In this document: positions 5,412 through 7,547 of the stretch, piece by piece | Numbering within the stretch: the stretch's first letter is position 1 | Layout of the letters: each line of letters begins with the position of its first letter | Assembly (NCBI GenBank): GCA_913009925.1 | Contig: CAJVWY010000057.1 | Coordinates: 1 to 7,547 of the forward strand | Direction: 5' to 3' | Source of the DNA: an uncultured bacterium | GTDB lineage: Bacteria > Actinomycetota > Thermoleophilia > BMS3ABIN01 | Length of the DNA stretch: 7,547 bases | Translations under genes and position numbers: made by a program | Notes under the pieces: generated by a model | Database searches by the model: none | Told to the model about the DNA's origin: nothing | What the model saw: only the letters and a program-made list of their open reading frames with translations

Positions 5412-5455
5412 CACTTTCAGGGAATTCCCCTAGAAGCTGTTTTTTCCCAGTGAAC
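5409..5455 (-). terminator. Imperfect stem-loop after the glycosyltransferase gene, probable terminator
   Basis: GTTCACT (5409-5415) pairs with AGTGAAC (5449-5455), and GGGAA (5420-5424) with TTCCC (5444-5448), leaving a 4-base bulge on one side. It begins 9 bases downstream of the glycosyltransferase stop on the minus strand. The following bases are not a strong T run, so termination may be weak or factor-dependent. It is the only candidate end signal for the right-hand gene series. Confidence 0.4.
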
Positions 5456-5464
5456 AAGCGATTT

Positions 5465-7000
5465 TCACCATGAGTTGCTGTTATATATCCGCCGCGCCGG
5501 CCAGTCGACGATCAGGTAGGTCCCGGCGGCCGGCTCCAGGTAGAAAAGTTGCTGTTTCCGTGCCAGGGGAAGGCTCATTTTTTCCTCCCGCTCCCCGGGT
5601 TCCAGGCTCTCGTCGAACAGCACCACCCATTTTATCCCCTGGGGCACCTGCAACACCTCCCTGCCGGCCGTCACCGGGTCTATGTACCAGTGCTCATACT
5701 CGGGAAGGTAATACTTGGCCTGCTGATAATTGAAGACGGAGACCACCAGGGTCGAATCGGGATCAAAATATTCCCTGATGGTCTCAATGCGGGACCGCTG
5801 GATATCCTCGTTGGCCGCCAGCCTGTCGGCGCTCAGGTGGGGGGTTAGGACCAGGAACAGCAGCATGTTCAGGATTATCACCGGCAGGACCACCGCCATC
5901 GTCACCGCGGGCAGGAGACGCTCCCGGCGCCACGGCCATCCCCGGGATGAAAGCACGCGGACCAGGCCCCGGGCCGTCACTGCAGCGCCCCATGACGCCA
6001 GCAGCAGGACCGCCGGCAGAAAGGTGAACACATAGCCGAACTCACCGATATGGATGAAGATGTAGAACAGGACGCTGGGCACGGTCCAGACCAGCAAAAA
6101 CAGCAGTTTCCGGTTCCCCAGCTGCTCCCGGCAGCGGCGCCGGACCAGGAGGACCGGCGCCAGGACGGCGAAGGGAAGCGCGGCGGACAGGCCGTACAGG
6201 AGGAATCTGCCCAGCGTCTGCAGGTTGACGACCAGCGCCTCCAGCCCCTTGCCGAACACCGAAGAGGTCCGCATCAGGTAGCCGCTTTGCACGGAAGAAG
6301 CCTCCTGGTAGGCGGAAAAACCGCCGGAAAGCAGCGCCGAGGGCACATACCAGGAGGCAGCCGCCAGCCCCAGCAGGACCACGGAACCGGCCTGAATCCG
6401 TCGGGGTTTTCCCAGGAGGCCGCCGGCCCACAACGGCAGCAGGAAGGGAAGCAGGTCCTGGCGGAAGCCAGCCGCCAGCCCCAGGCACAGGCCCGACAGC
6501 AAGGCGCAGACGTTGCCCCCCTGCCAGGCCCGGTATATGACCCCGGCCAGGAAGATGCTGAGAAAGGCCAGCAGGGTATAAGGATAGGCTATCTCTCCGT
6601 GCCCCCAGAAACTCAGGCTGGTGGCCAGGAACAGGGCCGCGATCAGGCCCACGGTGCGGCCCAGCATGGCGCGGCCCAGCCAGTAGAGCACGACTACGGC
6701 CGCCGCCGACGCCAGGAGACTGATCCATACCATGGCGGCGTTGGCATCGCCGGTAAGCTGGTCCACCAGCCAGGCAAGCCCCACGTAGAAGATATGACCC
6801 GGTGGCTGGGGCTGCTGGATGGTCACGTCGAAATGACCCATCGCCCGCGTGTACAGGACCGAGTCCCAGGCGTAGAGCAGGCCGGTCCGGAAGGGAAGCC
6901 GGGACAGCGCCGTGACCATGAACAGGACAGCGGTTATCAGCCAGTCGGTACCGTTCCAGGCACCCGCCCGGTCCGGCGCGACAGGCGCACCCTCGCTCAT
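5465..7000 (-). CDS. GT-C family membrane glycosyltransferase (GT39/ArnT-like)
   Basis: A 511-residue polytopic membrane protein with about ten hydrophobic helices and a soluble C-terminal part of roughly 120 residues. The family signature is in the first extracytoplasmic loop: AWDSVLYTRAMGHFD (44-58, Asp46 being the likely conserved acidic residue) and QPPGHIFYV (65-73), followed by FWGHGEIAYPYTLL and a later FRQDLLPF. These features fit GT-C enzymes that take sugars from polyprenyl-phosphate carriers and transfer them to lipids or proteins outside the membrane (GT39, GT83 and similar); donor and acceptor are unknown. The start is taken as ATG at 6998-7000, overlapping the stop of the dihaem lipoprotein gene (ATGA), which favours translational coupling. 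An upstream in-frame ATG at 7022-7024 would add eight residues but has a worse-placed ribosome site. Its role beside a cytochrome and a haem-synthesis gene is unclear; glycosylation of surface proteins is possible but unsupported. Confidence 0.88.
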   Translation of the reverse strand: MSEGAPVAPDRAGAWNGTDWLITAVLFMVTALSRLPFRTGLLYAWDSVLYTRAMGHFDVTIQQPQPPGHIFYVGLAWLVDQLTGDANAAMVWISLLASAAAVVVLYWLGRAMLGRTVGLIAALFLATSLSFWGHGEIAYPYTLLAFLSIFLAGVIYRAWQGGNVCALLSGLCLGLAAGFRQDLLPFLLPLWAGGLLGKPRRIQAGSVVLLGLAAASWYVPSALLSGGFSAYQEASSVQSGYLMRTSSVFGKGLEALVVNLQTLGRFLLYGLSAALPFAVLAPVLLVRRRCREQLGNRKLLFLLVWTVPSVLFYIFIHIGEFGYVFTFLPAVLLLASWGAAVTARGLVRVLSSRGWPWRRERLLPAVTMAVVLPVIILNMLLFLVLTPHLSADRLAANEDIQRSRIETIREYFDPDSTLVVSVFNYQQAKYYLPEYEHWYIDPVTAGREVLQVPQGIKWVVLFDESLEPGEREEKMSLPLARKQQLFYLEPAAGTYLIVDWPARRIYNSNSW

Positions 7001-7221
7001 TCCTGAGGCGTTGCCGGATGGCATGACAGGCAGTCGTCCTTGAGGGCATGGTCCGTCTTCGGCGCCCCTTGGGTGCCCTTCTCATGACAGCCGCGGCAAT
7101 CCTGGAAGGCGTCTGAGGTGGCATGCGTGACCGGCGGCGGCGAAGACCCGGTGAGGGCACAGCCGGAAACGGTCAGGAAAACGGACAGGACCAGCATTAA
7201 CAGCAGCGATGTTCTTACCAT
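6997..7221 (-). CDS. Small dihaem lipoprotein c-type cytochrome
   Basis: A 74-residue protein with a lipoprotein signal peptide (MVRTSLLLMLVLSVFLTVSG, then Cys21 as lipidated residue; lipobox VSGC). A Pro/Thr/Ser linker (about 24-37) leads to two haem sites, CRGCH (42-46) and CLSCH (64-68); His33 and His58 may be distal ligands. The mature protein has only 54 residues, so it is a minimal dihaem electron carrier tethered to a membrane. GGAGG lies about five bases before the ATG. The gene is 33 bases downstream of the siroheme decarboxylase gene and its stop overlaps the glycosyltransferase start, so the three appear to be one operon. Association with haem synthesis or a redox complex encoded off-window is plausible. 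No larger family name can be given with confidence. Confidence 0.88.
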   Translation of the reverse strand: MVRTSLLLMLVLSVFLTVSGCALTGSSPPPVTHATSDAFQDCRGCHEKGTQGAPKTDHALKDDCLSCHPATPQE

Positions 7222-7232
7222 GACACCCTCCC

Positions 7233-7247
7233 GCGCCGTAGCGGCGC
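7233..7247. repeat. Small perfect hairpin between ahb-like gene and dihaem lipoprotein gene
   Basis: GCGCCG-TAG-CGGCGC, a 6-bp GC-only stem with a three-base loop, lies in the 33-base gap between the two genes and just upstream of the ribosome site of the lipoprotein. There is no T run, so it is unlikely to be an intrinsic terminator; it may modulate translation or mRNA stability. Confidence 0.4.
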
Positions 7248-7254
7248 TGTAGCC

Positions 7255-7405
7255 CTACTCCATGAAATAGCTCATGCTGATCTTTTTGAACTCCCTGGTG
7301 CTGAACAGCAGCCGGTATTCATCTACTCCCACCCTGGCGGACAGAGCCGCGGCGACCTGGTGGCATTCATCCGGGGTGGCGCCGTGTATCATGGCAAAAA
7401 GGTTG
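7255..7405 (-). CDS. Siroheme decarboxylase subunit (AhbA/AhbB-like), C-terminal fragment
   Basis: Only the last 49 residues are genomic: NLFAMIHGATPDECHQ, a helix AAALSARVGV, then LLFSTREFKKISMSYFME and TAG. The NLF-x-MIHG and L-x-STREFKK-x-SM-x-YF blocks are those I associate with the AsnC/Lrp-like C-terminal domain of siroheme decarboxylases (AhbA/AhbB, related to NirD/G/H/L). These remove two acetate carboxyls from siroheme to give 12,18-didecarboxysiroheme in the alternative haem pathway of anaerobes; the same fold also serves haem d1 synthesis. Which subunit this is cannot be told from the fragment. The gene is truncated because the contig turns into sequencing adapter at 7406, not by biology. 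A haem-supply gene fits the cytochrome genes that follow. Confidence 0.72.
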
Positions 7406-7547
7406 AGATCGGAAGAGCACACGTCTGAACTCCAGTCACATTCCTTTATCTCGTATGCCGTCTTCTGCTTGAAAAAAAAAAACACCACACGTCTGACCTC
7501 CACTCACATTCCTTTATACCGTACGATTGTCATTGCTTCAGTACGCC
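7406..7547. other. Illumina adapter read-through, not genomic DNA
   Basis: From 7406 the sequence is a TruSeq index adapter: AGATCGGAAGAGC and the rest of the common part (7406-7439), an index ATTCCTTT (7440-7447), then ATCTCGTATGCCGTC and onward to CTTG (7448-7471). It is followed by 11 A (7472-7482), the usual signal when a read runs past the adapter end. From about 7486 a second, mutated copy of the same adapter with the same index (ATTCCTTT at 7508-7515) runs to the end. All 142 bases should be removed. The minus-strand reading of this block gives the peptide FFFFKQKTAYEIKECDW, a known spurious sequence in databases. Confidence 0.98.

Larger units (their letters stand above)
5068..5464. 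other. 397-base gene-free regulatory stretch between the two modules
   Basis: No convincing coding frame is present on either strand. From right to left it holds an imperfect stem-loop after the glycosyltransferase stop (5409-5455), a 13-bp dyad (5399-5411), a candidate promoter (5361-5389), three GTCCGCT direct repeats (5299-5329) and the cytochrome I ribosome site (5075-5084). If the candidate promoter is used, cytochrome I has a leader of roughly 290 bases. I looked for the c-di-GMP/cGAMP (GEMM) riboswitch core and the cobalamin box and did not find them. The leader can form small hairpins (for example GCTTC-AGAA-GAAGC at 5228-5241) and a distant 7-base pairing of 5334-5340 with 5207-5213, none of which I can assign. 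Confidence 0.6.

Noticed and set aside
6050..7006. 318-codon open frame on the plus strand
   Set aside because: Antisense shadow of the GC-rich glycosyltransferase gene; Gln/Gly/Arg-rich composition typical of the complement of a hydrophobic membrane protein.
7001..7024. Start of the glycosyltransferase at ATG 7022-7024
   Set aside because: It would overlap the lipoprotein gene by 28 bases, with AAGGA 12 bases away; the ATGA overlap at 6997-7000 is the more usual arrangement. Not fully excluded.
6042..7160. 372-codon minus-strand frame
   Set aside because: Alternate-frame shadow of the glycosyltransferase and dihaem lipoprotein; Arg/Gly/Pro-rich low-complexity translation.
1..7405. CRISPR array, tRNA, rRNA or insertion sequence
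   Set aside because: No spaced long repeats, no cloverleaf, no rRNA-like stretch and no transposase or terminal inverted repeats were seen.
7255..7503. An 82-residue protein starting MEVRRVVFFFF
   Set aside because: The first 33 residues come from adapter and poly-A; only the last 49 residues are genomic.

Overview
All supportable genes lie on the minus strand, so biological order runs from high to low coordinates. The window looks like a fragment of a metagenome or short-read assembly from an anaerobic, cytochrome-rich prokaryote. The signs are three c-type cytochromes with 13 canonical CXXCH haem motifs plus one CX3CH, a ResB-type (System II) cytochrome c maturation protein, and the end of a siroheme decarboxylase subunit, which belongs to the alternative haem pathway of anaerobes. 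These traits occur in Desulfobacterota/Desulfuromonadota, deep-branching Actinomycetota and other anaerobic lineages. I cannot choose between them from the sequence.

Right-hand module (about 7405 to 5465): the C-terminal end of a siroheme decarboxylase (AhbA/AhbB-like), a 74-residue dihaem lipoprotein cytochrome, and a large GT-C membrane glycosyltransferase whose likely start overlaps the cytochrome stop codon. Everything from 7406 to 7547 is not genomic. It is an Illumina TruSeq index adapter, a poly-A run and a degraded second adapter copy.

A 397-base gene-free stretch (5068-5464) follows. It holds a stem-loop just after the glycosyltransferase stop, a 13-bp dyad, a candidate promoter, three direct repeats with an exact 12-bp period, and a long leader ending in a near-perfect Shine-Dalgarno sequence.

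Left-hand module (5067 to 1): a secreted hexahaem cytochrome; a 15-bp perfect hairpin; a small lipoprotein; a possible tiny coupled ORF; a terminator-like hairpin directly in front of the next gene; a second, related secreted cytochrome (five CXXCH plus a terminal CX3CH); a membrane-anchored TPR protein; a membrane-anchored six-bladed NHL beta-propeller; and the N-terminal 221 codons of ResB, which starts at TTG and is cut by the window edge.

Read together, this is a candidate multihaem-cytochrome export and assembly island: two paralogous secreted cytochromes, the haem-ligation machinery (ResB), and two membrane-tethered scaffold-type proteins (TPR, NHL). A nearby haem-synthesis gene would feed the same purpose. 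The likely role is electron transfer at or beyond the cell envelope, but the sequence does not show the electron acceptor or whether the cytochromes polymerise.
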